From Danxiaibacter flavus (lineage in GTDB: Bacteria; Bacteroidota; Bacteroidia; Chitinophagales; Chitinophagaceae), in NCBI RefSeq assembly GCF_041060425.1, contig NZ_JAULBC010000006.1:496001-560000 (forward strand): DNA of 64,000 nt, read 5' to 3'. Of this stretch, positions 1-9,367 are shown one piece after another (position 1 is the first letter of the stretch; each line of letters starts with the position of its first letter). Both the position numbers and the translations under genes were made by a program. The notes under the pieces were generated by a model. It ran no database searches. It was not told where the DNA came from and saw only the letters and a list, made by a program, of their open reading frames with translations.

Positions 1-1069
1 CGTTGATGGATGTGGTGCCCAGATGATGCCAGTTGCAATCATTGTTCAGGTCAGCCCAGAATGATACATACTCGTAACTGCCATGTGTGCAAAGATCTCC
101 TGAGTAGCCGCTGGGTCTTTTGATTCTAACGGAAGCAACCAGTTGTTCAAGATTATAATCGAGGCCAACAGATTCCAGTTGCTCGTAAGAAACATCCGCT
201 TTTGTTTTGAAAAGTTCGTTCAGAATATCCACCCAGTTGATGCCGTATTGCTTAAAGCTTTCAATATTCTGCGAGATAATGTTAGAGTCTGTTGTGTCCA
301 GTGATGCTTTTACATGTTGCAAGGCAAAACGGCCAACGGACACGGTTCCTTTATACAGGCCTGCAAGCGTACCAATGTCTAGTGGTTGTAAGGCTAGTGT
401 GGATTGTACCTGCTGTAATAATGCATCTCCGCCGGCAAATGTTTTTGCGGCATCTGAAAGTGTCAGGTTGGGCTGAATAATGGCTGTCTCAATTAGTTGG
501 GAAAGATCTAATTTTTCAAAAATAATCTTCCGCCTTGGCTTGATCTGTACGCGATCGTCGAAAGTGTTTCCCCAAATTGAATGGTAGTTGGGTGAGTTGG
601 CTGGTGGAATTTTATTCCATTCAAGAATTGCTCTAACCTTCGGCAATACATGTACGTTACAAAAATTGGTTTTGGGTGTAATGTTGAGTGAGGCAGAATA
701 AGACAGCGGCTTCTCCGGGTTCTGCCTGCAATCTGTACTCGTTGGTATGTCGTGCTGGTTTACGCCAGTGTATCCCTGGTCTTCCCAGCCGGCGCCGTAG
801 TCAAGATAGAAACGTACATACGCATGTGAGCCGTTGGTACATAAATTACCCAGGTACCCGTATTCCTGTTTGGTTGCAAAAATAGCTTCCAGTCTCTTTA
901 GATCAGGCTGATAAGATACTGATTTCAATTCCTCGTAAAAGATGTTTCCGGAATATGCAGCAAGTTTGTCCTTGAATACTTTCACATACTCCAATGTAGA
1001 AGGGTGCTCCGAAGCATACAATGCGTTGAAGCCAAGTCTGAGCTCTTGTAACTCTTTTCTGATTTCCAT
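1..1069 (-). CDS. Hypothetical protein with duplicated GY.G.LCT.GS module (3' end off window)
   Basis: The reading frame is open from ATG at 1069 to the window edge (356 codons) and the gene continues beyond it. I do not recognise a named family. No signal peptide or membrane segment is seen. Residues about 45-88 and 294-337 are clearly duplicated: both carry YE.L.SV, then GY.G.LCT.GS..YV.F, followed by a W-containing segment (WEDQGYTGVN and WHHLGTTSIN). This indicates two copies of a probable beta-rich module separated by about 250 residues. The region between them contains a helical-looking, Q/L-rich stretch (about 185-300). No upstream partner gene is visible. That it is a real gene is well supported by length and composition; function is unknown. 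Confidence 0.75.
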   Translation of the reverse strand, partial: MEIRKELQELRLGFNALYASEHPSTLEYVKVFKDKLAAYSGNIFYEELKSVSYQPDLKRLEAIFATKQEYGYLGNLCTNGSHAYVRFYLDYGAGWEDQGYTGVNQHDIPTSTDCRQNPEKPLSYSASLNITPKTNFCNVHVLPKVRAILEWNKIPPANSPNYHSIWGNTFDDRVQIKPRRKIIFEKLDLSQLIETAIIQPNLTLSDAAKTFAGGDALLQQVQSTLALQPLDIGTLAGLYKGTVSVGRFALQHVKASLDTTDSNIISQNIESFKQYGINWVDILNELFKTKADVSYEQLESVGLDYNLEQLVASVRIKRPSGYSGDLCTHGSYEYVSFWADLNNDCNWHHLGTTSIN

Positions 1070-1337
1070 GGTTTAAAGTTTTTTAGCATGCTGTTTTGTA
1101 AGTTAACAGCAAGGCGTTTTTTGCCTACTCTTATCAGGATTTTCGGCAAGCTCCTTTGAGTGTATTTATATTTCTGGCTGGTGACTTTGGTTGAAGTCAC
1201 AGCATTTTCACTGAGTTCATTTCTTTGAAGGATATTTTTGCATCAACGATTTGATTACAAGAGCGGACACATAGAAATTTTAGTAAGCATGTAAGTATAA
1301 CCGCGGGGGAGAAAAATGTTACCCCTGGTGGAAGAAA

Positions 1338-1412
1338 GTAAGACGTGTAAGACAGTAAGACGTGTAAGACAGTAAGATGTGTAAGACAGTAAGATAGTAA
1401 GACATGTAAGAT
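1338..1412. repeat. GTAAGAY short-unit array
   Basis: Nine copies of GTAAGAC or GTAAGAT are separated alternately by one or two bases, so the spacing is 8-9 bp and the pairwise period about 17 bp. The array fills the gap between the two reverse-strand genes. The same core unit recurs at 45531-45620. No coding function is seen. Confidence 0.85.
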
Positions 1413-1424
1413 GTGTGGCCTGGC

Positions 1425-1480
1425 GCTGTTCTCTGTGCGCCTCCGAGTATTCTCCGTGGACCTCTGTGTAACCGTATTTT
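1425..1480. repeat. CTCTGTG / CTCCGTGG degenerate array
   Basis: Short degenerate units such as TTCTCTGTG, CTCCGTGG and CTCTGTGTAACC follow each other at about 9-10 bp. This is the family seen in larger form at 24510, 34243, 47205 and 54240. Together with the adjacent GTAAGAY array it accounts for most of the 1070-1512 gap; nothing else is evident there. Confidence 0.6.
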
Positions 1481-1512
1481 TAGATTGTATTGACAATCAG
1501 AATAGTCAAGGT

Positions 1513-2826
1513 TTAATAGATCCATTGAAGTCTCCAGATGAAACTGTTGGTTACTCCAATAAGCCCGTCTTTGTTCAGATTGCTTGCGCCATATCCAAAA
1601 CTGATGCGCCAGCGTGTTGATGCCCACCAGTTGAGTCCGAGATACATTTTGTCCAGCAATCCGCCCTGTACATCCCTGCCATTCAGGTTAACCTGGGATA
1701 TGCGCGCTGCAACTTCCCAGGCGCCTCCTTTGCCAACGGGTTTTATTCTTCTTGCGTAAGCTGCTTTTTTATCGTATGGGCGTTGTTCGCCACTTATAAC
1801 CCAGCTGCCTGTAAAGTAATACCCTTTAAACTGCTGCGTGCCCTTAGGCGTGTTAGCCCATGCATGAACATATTCGCTCAACAAAGAAAAGTTGTCGATG
1901 CTCCACAATTGCTCAAAGCCGAAGTTCCATGACCTGGATGCGGGAAAGTCTTTGGTATCTACATAATACGAAGAAACATTCGATTCATTTCTGCCCTTGT
2001 ATCTAAGAACGCCGTTCTCTGCTTCAAGATATCTTACACTTGCGCCAATGTGCACAAATCTGCGTCCGTTATCTTCATAGATCGGTAGCGCAGTAACGCG
2101 CGCGGCAAAAGTGTTCGCACTTTCAGAAAAGCTTTGTCCCTTCATGAACCAGTCGTTGAACAAACCGGCAGATGCTGTCATCCGGTCATTCAAAAATGAT
2201 TTGTTTAGCCGAAATCCGATGTTACGGTTGACAAAGAAGGGATTAAGTATGCGTTCCGTTTGAGGCAGGTTGGCCGCATCACCTACCATTTCATATACAA
2301 AGGGTTCTTTAATTTTTCCAACTGTCAGATCGCCAAGCATACCCACAGGAATAATAAAATACAGGTCGGTAAAATTCCATTTGTTTTGTGTGCCCGGATC
2401 ATAGTCAAGTCCATTGTGGCCCGCGCTGATAAAATAATGCCATGGCCTTTTAAAATTAATATTTCCGCGTATGGAGATTCGCAATGAACGGAGATCACCC
2501 TGGTTCTCCTGTTTGCCAACCTGTTGTTTGCTATCGTTATCCTGTATAAAAGCACTGTAGTCAATAATAGGTGCAAAGCCAAGCTGGTAAGTAAAGTATT
2601 TGTTGCCCCCATTGGTCCAGCCCATGTGCCTTGCATGTACAACATCGGGCATAAAATATTTTTTTCCGGTATCGATGAGTACTTGCTTTTGAGAAGAATC
2701 AACATTGTCCATGTTTTGGGCGGAAACCTCAAAAACCGAAAAATAAATTATGCAGACCAGGAGAGATATAAAACGGAATGTGAATGGTGTTATTTCACGT
2801 GTATAATTGGATAAGGTTTGAATCAT
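1513..2826 (-). CDS. Porin_O_P family outer-membrane porin
   Basis: A 437-residue protein with an N-terminal signal peptide ending near VSAQ (about residue 37), followed by a long alternating-hydrophobicity sequence rich in aromatic residues and ending in Y, as expected for an outer-membrane beta barrel. Segments such as FYQLGFAP-like openings, GKIKEPFVYE and ERILNPFF are typical of the phosphate-selective porin O/P family (Pfam Porin_O_P) of Bacteroidota. I chose ATG at 2826; a TTG three codons upstream is also open. The substrate is not readable from sequence, and members of this family in Bacteroidota are not always phosphate specific. It stands alone, with arrays downstream. Confidence 0.85.
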   Translation of the reverse strand: MIQTLSNYTREITPFTFRFISLLVCIIYFSVFEVSAQNMDNVDSSQKQVLIDTGKKYFMPDVVHARHMGWTNGGNKYFTYQLGFAPIIDYSAFIQDNDSKQQVGKQENQGDLRSLRISIRGNINFKRPWHYFISAGHNGLDYDPGTQNKWNFTDLYFIIPVGMLGDLTVGKIKEPFVYEMVGDAANLPQTERILNPFFVNRNIGFRLNKSFLNDRMTASAGLFNDWFMKGQSFSESANTFAARVTALPIYEDNGRRFVHIGASVRYLEAENGVLRYKGRNESNVSSYYVDTKDFPASRSWNFGFEQLWSIDNFSLLSEYVHAWANTPKGTQQFKGYYFTGSWVISGEQRPYDKKAAYARRIKPVGKGGAWEVAARISQVNLNGRDVQGGLLDKMYLGLNWWASTRWRISFGYGASNLNKDGLIGVTNSFIWRLQWIY

Positions 2827-2931
2827 GTAAAACAAATAATATGTCCAGGTAATCTCTCTTCTGCCGGCCTGTATCGTAACACAAACTATATTTATTTTTC
2901 TTTATTTGCAACAGTCTTTGCCTGAAAGAAA

Positions 2932-3801
2932 CTAACTGCGACGAGGGTTTAGAGTAAGCAATATAATTATTCCCGTGACAAGCAACGTTGCATTTACTCC
3001 TGTAAAAAGTATGAATTGATCATACGCATTCAGTGACTTATCTTCCATAAACTTAAATGCATATTGCCCCCAGTTATTTAGTGCGCCGTGTGCCAGGGAT
3101 ACAATCCAGATGCTTTTCGTTCGTAACCAAAGCCAGTTGATAATAAGGCCTGCACCAAATATGCCAAACGGGTGAATTAATACAGTTTGAAATGGAGAGA
3201 TATCTTTCAAGTAAAGGATTCCGCTAAGCATAAAGGGTATGTGCCAAATCGCCCATATTGCAGCGCCCAAAACGATGCCTTTTTTTACCGGGAATCTTTT
3301 AAACAATCTTGGCAGCATCCAAGCGCGCCAGCCAATTTCTTCAAAAAACGCAAGTGTGGATACGATCATCAAGCCAACCGCTGCATTTGTTGCTATTTTA
3401 AATACCAATTGTGTGTATGTCAGAACGCCCCAGCCGACTTTTTCCGGTGCGTTATAAAAGCCGTTTTTGTCCGGTGTCAACCATGCCTGCCATGGGAGCC
3501 GGCCGTTATGTAAATATGCCGTCAAAGGAATACAAGCGACGTGTATGACTGCGGGAATTAAAAATATGGCAATGAGGATCCAGCCTATAGATATTTTTTT
3601 CTTTCTGCCAGGTAGGGATACCGGTTCTCTATATGTAAATGTCATTGCCAATACTGCGCCCGCGGGAATGATCATTGACAGGTATCCCATCCATATAAAT
3701 GTACTTTCATGTCCGCCGGTAAATCCTATAAACAAGGATAATACTATACTTAACGAAAAAGTAATCACAATGTAAGCTCCTAAATGGTCGTTTTCTTTCA
3801 T
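2932..3801 (-). CDS. CPBP family intramembrane glutamic endopeptidase
   Basis: A 289-residue multipass membrane protein with about eight hydrophobic segments. It has the CPBP/Abi signature: EEIGWR (E154, E155, R159), a conserved His in AIWHIPF (H187) and a third motif LAHGALNN (H238 and N242/N243). These residues form the proposed active site of the Rce1-like intramembrane protease family. Family members act in CAAX processing, bacteriocin self-immunity or membrane protein turnover; the role here cannot be inferred from the neighbours. It is transcribed in the same direction as the porin gene, with about 100 bp between them. Confidence 0.9.
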   Translation of the reverse strand: MKENDHLGAYIVITFSLSIVLSLFIGFTGGHESTFIWMGYLSMIIPAGAVLAMTFTYREPVSLPGRKKKISIGWILIAIFLIPAVIHVACIPLTAYLHNGRLPWQAWLTPDKNGFYNAPEKVGWGVLTYTQLVFKIATNAAVGLMIVSTLAFFEEIGWRAWMLPRLFKRFPVKKGIVLGAAIWAIWHIPFMLSGILYLKDISPFQTVLIHPFGIFGAGLIINWLWLRTKSIWIVSLAHGALNNWGQYAFKFMEDKSLNAYDQFILFTGVNATLLVTGIIILLTLNPRRS

Positions 3802-4053
3802 TGCATAAAGGCTGGTGCGTTAACTATAGGTGTATGGAGTTTATAACGGCATAAGGCATGACCCTATAATGATAATAAAAAGTAAGAAGGTTTGCAAGGC
3901 TTGAAAGATGCCGGTTGTCAGTAAAGCGTTGCCAATTCAATGTCGTAGTCAAGGGTTGTCAATATCAAGCGCTCATAAAATATCGCGATCAGATCAATAT
4001 TCGGGAGACGTTTCCTGTCGCGCCAATGACAGATTTGGGTGTTGTGATTTTTT

Positions 4054-4266
4054 TCATTGCCGTTCCGCCTGCCCGATCAGTTCAGGCGGGCTTTAGCGAA
4101 CGGAACATAAGGCTAACTTGAATATGGCTTTAGCCACACGTTATGATGTTGGGCTAAAGCCATGTTTAAATTCAATCACTATCCGTCGGTTAAAACCGAC
4201 GGCAATGAATGAAAATCAACCACCTCCATAAACTGATTTGTCATTTGATTTTTGATTGTGGTTAAC
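4054..4266. repeat. MITE-like hairpin element, copy 1
   Basis: The core 4054-4208 is bounded by TCATTGCCGT and ACGGCAATGA. Inside are a REP-like palindrome (arms CCGCCTG 4065-4071 and CAGGCGG 4083-4089), an inverted pair ATGGCTTTAGCC/GGCTAAAGCCAT, and a perfect palindrome CCGTCGGTTAAAACCGACGG. A flank to 4266 ending GATTGTGGTTAAC matches, in reverse, the flank of the copy at 39279-39470. The element occupies much of the 3802-4552 gap; the rest of that gap is featureless to me. Confidence 0.7.
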
Positions 4267-4552
4267 TAAATCCCCAGTCTAGGTGACAATGCGGTTACAG
4301 ACTTCTTTATTATTATGTGCCAGCTATTAGGGCTGCTATGATTACTTTTTCTGATAAGCAAGGATCATCATGTATTCGACGAAGGGAGACATCTCCCAAA
4401 GTTGACGATGTATGTTTAACTAAATGACATTGAGTTGACAAATACTCAATTTTTAATGAACCAGAGCGGGGTTAAAACCGTTATATGTTGTATTCCTCCA
4501 ATTGATACATCATGACAATTCGCTCCTTCGATAACTCTTTAAAAGATTATTT

Positions 4553-5122
4553 ATGCAGAATTTCTTACAGCACATAAAATCCCGCGTGATTGCAGGCGTC
4601 ATTTTCCTGATACCTGTATTTGTAATAATAATGATCGTGCAAAAATTGTGGAAGATCCTTTCCGGAAGCGGTCATTATGTGGCAAATATGCTTGGATTCA
4701 AACCCATATTTGGTAATAGTTCGGCCCAGATAGCAACCGGGTTACTACTGATATTGCTTTTTTATTTTTTTGGATGGCTTGTTAGATTCAGCATTTTAAA
4801 CAGGTGGCGCGATTGGGTTGAAAATGCACTGCTGCAATATATACCGGGATACCTGACCTATAGGGCGCAGTTACAGGAAAAGATCAGTCCTACCGAAGAT
4901 CCCCGTCAACCTGTTTTAATCGACACTTTAATGGGGAAGCGCCCGGGGCTTTTAATTGAGGAGTTGCCGAATGAGATGATAGTTTTCCTCCCGAATTCCC
5001 CCGATACCAATAATGGGGAAGTGCTGTTTGTTGAAAAAATTAAAGTGACCAAACTTGACATAAAGGCGCCGGTGTTTATGAAGAACATGCAGAAGTTTGG
5101 AAAAGGATTGATAGGGAAATAA
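4553..5122 (+). CDS. DUF502 family membrane protein
   Basis: A 189-residue protein starting with a short amphipathic segment (QHIKSRVIAG), then two strong transmembrane helices at about residues 13-35 and 60-82, followed by a soluble C-terminal domain containing PVLIDTLMGKRPG and a proline-rich VFLPNSPDTNNGEVL segment. This layout and the P.T.G/F.P..P motifs match the DUF502 family, which is widespread in bacteria and plants (COV-like) and has no established biochemical role in bacteria. It is monocistronic and ends about 115 bp before the convergent glycosidase gene. Confidence 0.85.
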   Translation: MQNFLQHIKSRVIAGVIFLIPVFVIIMIVQKLWKILSGSGHYVANMLGFKPIFGNSSAQIATGLLLILLFYFFGWLVRFSILNRWRDWVENALLQYIPGYLTYRAQLQEKISPTEDPRQPVLIDTLMGKRPGLLIEELPNEMIVFLPNSPDTNNGEVLFVEKIKVTKLDIKAPVFMKNMQKFGKGLIGK

Positions 5123-5238
5123 AGTAAGAATTGCCAGGCTTGCCCATTTAAATACATTTCAAAATTAAAGCTGACGCCAAAATCTAAATCCCCCGGACAG
5201 TCGTGTCTTTTGATGATGCCAGGGGATTTTTGATTGGT

Positions 5239-8200
5239 TTATTTTTTCGCTGTCGTCAAGCCACCGTCCGTTGTTTTTTGTATGAGTTTTACGGGGCCCA
5301 ATAAACCGGAAGGAAGCAACGGTGATCCTGACTGGTAGAAAGGCATGGTTGTGTAAGTAATTTTATTAATAACACCCGGCTGCTGATCGCCAATCAAACG
5401 GTTTACCCAAAGATTGGTGACCTTTACTTCAACTGTATTGTTCCCGGTTTTAAGTGCGCTTGTCACATTAACGCAGAATGGGTGTTTCCATACAATGCCT
5501 AAAGACTTTCCGTTTACAATCACTTCAGCCATATTCTTCACTTCACCAAGATCCAGCCATATCTGTGCGTTTTTTGAGAACCATTGTGCAGACGCATTGA
5601 TTGTTTTGGTGTAAGTACCGGTTCCTGAGAAATATTTTACACCGTTATCCTGGTTGTCAGTCCACGAAGACAAAGTATTCACATTTACAGAGGTAGGCGC
5701 TCCGCGATCTTTTTGGAAACTGATGTTCCATGATTCGTTTATAGCCACTAATTCTTTTTCAGCTACAGAAGGCAGCGTGCGAGTGTTTGTTGCTGCTTTA
5801 TCTTTAAATACTACAAATACAGCATCGTTGGGTTCCAGATGTAGTTTTGTTTTTGTCGTGCCATTTGCTATATTATAAGGCAGTGCTTCTTTCTCGCCTG
5901 TTTCAGCGTGCCAGAGTTCCGGAACTTTTCCTTCCATGCGGAAACTGATATCAAAGTCTTCTGTTCTGTCTGTGCGATTGTTGATCCAGTAAATATCGCG
6001 GTCGCTGGCTTTGCGATGTACATATAGAAGCCTGGAAGTTTGCTGAGGTTTGTTGTAAGTTACATCCGGCACAATGTTCAATGCAGTTAGTGTTTCGCTT
6101 ACTGTTTTGTTGGCTATTACCCTGCTGTTGCCCGATCCCCAGATTGCTTGCACCAAAGATTTAAATTCATCGGGGCTGTCCTTTAAGCCGGTAACGGACT
6201 CCGGTACTATGCCGCTGATCGTTGCCCCGGCTTTTACCAGCTCGTTTATTTTCTTTAATACCGGTAATGACATTTGTCTTGCATTGCTATCTAACACAAG
6301 CACACGATAGTTCATACCGCTTGGTGTAACCAGTCTGCCATCTTTTACCGATAGCAGGTTGATGAGTGCATCTGCATTGATAAAGTCAAAATTATAACCT
6401 TCGGGAATTGCAGGTAACTTCTTTCCAAATAAGGCTGTAATGTTATTGTCTTCTCCGTAGTAATAAATGAGGTCAGCCACAAACTTGCCCTGCTGCAACA
6501 TATAGCAACTGCGTGCAAGGTAGTTGGTCCATGCAATTGCCTGTTCGGCCCATGTTTCATGGCGGTTAAACCATTGGCCGAATGGTCCGAGTCCCAGGCC
6601 GGGTATTTTATTATCAACCGGTTGGTGAACGGAAGTATGAATGACAAACCTGTTCAGTCCGCTTGCAAGTTCAAGGTCGGCTGTTGGCTTTAACTTGTCC
6701 GGTGAGTATGACCATGCTGAACCGCCAATGCCCAATGCTGTAAGTGATTCCGCCGCAACCAGGTTTTGTCCGTAAATATGTGCTACAGATGCTGACTCGC
6801 GAATATCCGCTTCGTGCATCGTCTGTCCGCCGCCAATAGCGCCGGGCATCCATATGGCAGACATGGGTACGGCGGCACTACGTTTAATATCCATTCCGTC
6901 AGCAATAAGTGCCCGGCCGCTTTCATGCGATTCGGAGTAGCGCTTCATTCCATATTGCTGCAGAAGATCAGTTAGCTGATCGTAGTGATTGGAAGCAACG
7001 AGATCGCTTAATGTTTTTCTAAAATCCCACAGAAATTTTTCACTTGCTTCTGCGCTTTTGACTATGTGCCCTGTTAATACAGGCATCCAGGGCAACATGC
7101 TATAACCGCGTCTTGTCTCAAACTCCTGCAACATGTTTGCTGTCCAGTTTTGAGATCCTGCTTCCCAGCTGTCGGTTACCATATATTGTAAGCCTCCATT
7201 GTTGCCCATTAAACCATTCGTTGCATTTTTATATTGATCAAGATAGTTGGTGAAGTAGTTTTTTACAGCTGTGCGATCAAGCTTGTCAACTTCTAAGCCC
7301 GTTGCCCCGGGAGACGCAGGATGGTTGGTAATGCCCATCAACGAATATCCAAAACGAACAATGTTCCAATTCCCTGCAGGTGCGGTCCAGTTCAACACGC
7401 CGTCTGCATTCATCTTTGAGGTAATATCAATCACATCACCTGCTGCAATCGCATCAGTATTATCGCTTGCATTTGTCAATTGAGCATTGAGATTTGGTGC
7501 GGGAGAAAAAGCATCCTTCTCTTCAAACATATTTATACGTGTTGCTGTATGCAATACCACTTCCGCAATGTCTGTCCCCGCCGGTGGTTTGGGCGGTTCA
7601 GCTTTATTACCAAGCATTGCGCCAAAATTCATAGGAGGTGGCGGATTCTTAACTGTTACGCGAAAATACTTTGCAGTAGTTGTTGGTATGGCAACGGTTT
7701 GTTGCAAAACATTGCCTGCCGGTATGTAGCAGATCCATTTAAAATTAGTGCCATCGTCGCTTGCTTCAAGGCTGCGTGTATCTTTAAAATCGCCAAACAT
7801 ACCGAAAGGCCCTTTATTGCCGCCACCAACCATGGTGACTGCTTTTATAGTTTGCGGTTGTGCAAATGCGAATTGGATCCACGCAAACCCTTTGGATGTG
7901 TCAGCAGGCAAAAGATTTGCGGTTGTTAGATCTCCGTCTGTTAATTGTGATAACTCAAAATGTCCCGCACTTGAAGTGACCGTTGGTTTTAGCTCCATCA
8001 GCGTCTTATCATTATCAGGAAGCTTATAGGCAATGACTGCTATTTCTTTATAGAAAACCGGAGGTTCTGTTGCCGGGCCGCCAAGACTCAATTCTTCCTT
8101 CATATGCAGGTTTTGAAAAGGGCCGGTAACGGACGGTGGCTTTGCTAAAGCAATGGTGGAAGATCCGCCTTGTACTCTTGTTTCGCTCCACACAATTTTC

Positions 8201-8616
8201 TTCATGCCGTCCTCAGGCTTAACCCATGGGCCGCCACTTTCACTCCAGCCGGGCGAACCGGCAATGGCCATTTCAAGATGTAATGAATCGGCAAGTTGTG
8301 CAGTAAAGTGAAATGCATCTTTCCACTCTGGTGTCATATAGGTCAATCTTTTTTCAACGATCTGGGGTGTGTTAAGCGAGGCATCAAAATTTTGAAATCC
8401 ACCAATGCCCGCGCGGTGCATCCATTCAAGATCTTTCCGTATGCCATCCTTCGTGACATTGCCATTCATCCAGTGCCACCAAACCCTCGGCTTCGCTGCA
8501 TTTGGCGGCGAGCTGAAATTTGCATACATCGTATCACCTGAAGTCTTATTTGTTTTTTGGGAAAACACTGACAAGCATGCCAGCAGAGCTGCTGAGAAAA
8601 CGATCGGGCGTTTCAT
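5239..8616 (-). CDS. GH106-like secreted glycoside hydrolase
   Basis: A 1125-residue protein with signal peptide (cleavage near VFSQ, residue 20). The mature start carries FSSPPNAAKPRVWWHW and NGNVTKDGI (about residues 34-60), characteristic of Glyco_hydro_106-type proteins, the alpha-L-rhamnosidase family of Bacteroidota. The central part contains the expected long barrel region (YMVTDSWEAGSQNW, SESHESGRALIADG, ESLTALG), and the C-terminus has a beta-sandwich carbohydrate-binding-like region (GTYTKTI, WLDLGEVKNMAEV, LWVNRLIGDQQ). It probably acts in the periplasm or at the cell surface on rhamnose-containing glycans; specificity is inferred only from the family. It lies alone, with a palindrome just upstream. 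Confidence 0.85.
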   Translation of the reverse strand: MKRPIVFSAALLACLSVFSQKTNKTSGDTMYANFSSPPNAAKPRVWWHWMNGNVTKDGIRKDLEWMHRAGIGGFQNFDASLNTPQIVEKRLTYMTPEWKDAFHFTAQLADSLHLEMAIAGSPGWSESGGPWVKPEDGMKKIVWSETRVQGGSSTIALAKPPSVTGPFQNLHMKEELSLGGPATEPPVFYKEIAVIAYKLPDNDKTLMELKPTVTSSAGHFELSQLTDGDLTTANLLPADTSKGFAWIQFAFAQPQTIKAVTMVGGGNKGPFGMFGDFKDTRSLEASDDGTNFKWICYIPAGNVLQQTVAIPTTTAKYFRVTVKNPPPPMNFGAMLGNKAEPPKPPAGTDIAEVVLHTATRINMFEEKDAFSPAPNLNAQLTNASDNTDAIAAGDVIDITSKMNADGVLNWTAPAGNWNIVRFGYSLMGITNHPASPGATGLEVDKLDRTAVKNYFTNYLDQYKNATNGLMGNNGGLQYMVTDSWEAGSQNWTANMLQEFETRRGYSMLPWMPVLTGHIVKSAEASEKFLWDFRKTLSDLVASNHYDQLTDLLQQYGMKRYSESHESGRALIADGMDIKRSAAVPMSAIWMPGAIGGGQTMHEADIRESASVAHIYGQNLVAAESLTALGIGGSAWSYSPDKLKPTADLELASGLNRFVIHTSVHQPVDNKIPGLGLGPFGQWFNRHETWAEQAIAWTNYLARSCYMLQQGKFVADLIYYYGEDNNITALFGKKLPAIPEGYNFDFINADALINLLSVKDGRLVTPSGMNYRVLVLDSNARQMSLPVLKKINELVKAGATISGIVPESVTGLKDSPDEFKSLVQAIWGSGNSRVIANKTVSETLTALNIVPDVTYNKPQQTSRLLYVHRKASDRDIYWINNRTDRTEDFDISFRMEGKVPELWHAETGEKEALPYNIANGTTKTKLHLEPNDAVFVVFKDKAATNTRTLPSVAEKELVAINESWNISFQKDRGAPTSVNVNTLSSWTDNQDNGVKYFSGTGTYTKTINASAQWFSKNAQIWLDLGEVKNMAEVIVNGKSLGIVWKHPFCVNVTSALKTGNNTVEVKVTNLWVNRLIGDQQPGVINKITYTTMPFYQSGSPLLPSGLLGPVKLIQKTTDGGLTTAKK

Positions 8617-8642
8617 TTTGGCAAGTTTTAGTAACTAAATCT

Positions 8643-8656
8643 AACAACAGGTTGTT
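8643..8656. promoter_or_regulatory. 14-bp palindrome upstream of the GH106-like gene
   Basis: AACAACAGGTTGTT has perfect six-base arms around AG and lies 27-40 bp upstream of the glycosidase ATG at 8616. Position and symmetry fit an operator, but this is inference only. Confidence 0.35.
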
Positions 8657-8811
8657 GTAAAACCGTCATGAGCCGTCATGGTAGGAGAGAAGCTAATTGT
8701 GAAAAGGTTTGTGATCGCTACAAGCCATAAAGTAAAAGTGCGAATCGTGGAGGCTTCGCAGAGCAGCTCTGCTGAATTTATAAGTGCATAGGCTTAGTCC
8801 GTCGCCTCTGG

Positions 8812-8937
8812 CAACTTTCTTTTTCCGTTCTTTTGGCTTGATCCAAAGGACCCCCCGCCCGAATGATTACAGATCGGGCAGGAAAAGATCAAGACAAACA
8901 TCCGCCCGGATGATTCCGTTCGGACAGGCGGATGCCT
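8812..8937 (-). repeat. BIME-like pair of REP palindromes, copy A
   Basis: Two GC-rich imperfect hairpins lie side by side: 8854-8882 (CCCGCCCGA ... TCGGGCAGG) and 8899-8934 (CATCCGCC ... GGCGGATG). The intervening GAAAAGATCAAGACAAACA and the outer TTCTTTTGGCTTGATCC are conserved, in reverse orientation, at 22465-22585. The copy lies in the 8617-9367 gap upstream of the glycosidase gene. Confidence 0.75.
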
Positions 8938-9119
8938 CCGTTCCCAAAGTACTGCGTGGACCGCCCGCGCCTCTCCAAAGTGCATCTTTGTTCTGTTTGC
9001 TTATCAGGTTCTACCCATCTATTTTAAAAGTTATATTGTCTAACCCCTTCTGTCGCCTGAAGTCAAAGTGTTGTTGGTCGATATCAATTTTCTACTTCGT
9101 AATTTGTAGTTTGTACTTG

Positions 9120-9248
9120 CCTTAACATCGTACATCTAAAATCGTACGTCATACATCATACATATAGCTTTACTTAAGTACCTCGTAACTCATGCCTTGT
9201 ACTTTCCCCCACATCGTACATCTAAAATCGTACATCATACATGCACAT
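9120..9248. repeat. ATCGTAC heptad array
   Basis: The block ATCGTAC-ATCTAAA-ATCGTAC-RTCATAC-AT occurs at 9127-9165 and again at 9213-9243, each a run of 7-bp units. The intervening stretch has looser units (AAGTACC, TCGTAAC). The array runs directly into the conserved 29-bp motif at 9249-9277. A few similar TTGTAGTTTGTACTT units precede it; otherwise the gap shows only the BIME copy. Confidence 0.7.
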
Positions 9249-9277
9249 CCGCACATCCGGTGTATCAAAAACGAACA
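9249..9277 (+). promoter_or_regulatory. Conserved 29-bp motif upstream of FtsX permease 1
   Basis: The site contains CCGCACATC, then GTATCAAAA and CGAACA, at 11-bp spacing. It matches 14782-14810 at 23 of 29 positions. Both copies end 91-92 bp before the permease start codon, and further matches (TTTAAT, GTA, GGTT) follow. A shared operator or promoter is the simplest reading. Confidence 0.5.
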
Positions 9278-9367
9278 ATATAAATTATTTAATCAACGTA
9301 GTTATTTGGTTTGCAGTCAATTAAAGTTTGGTATTTTTCTGGTGCTTGAAAAAGCAATTATCTGAAT

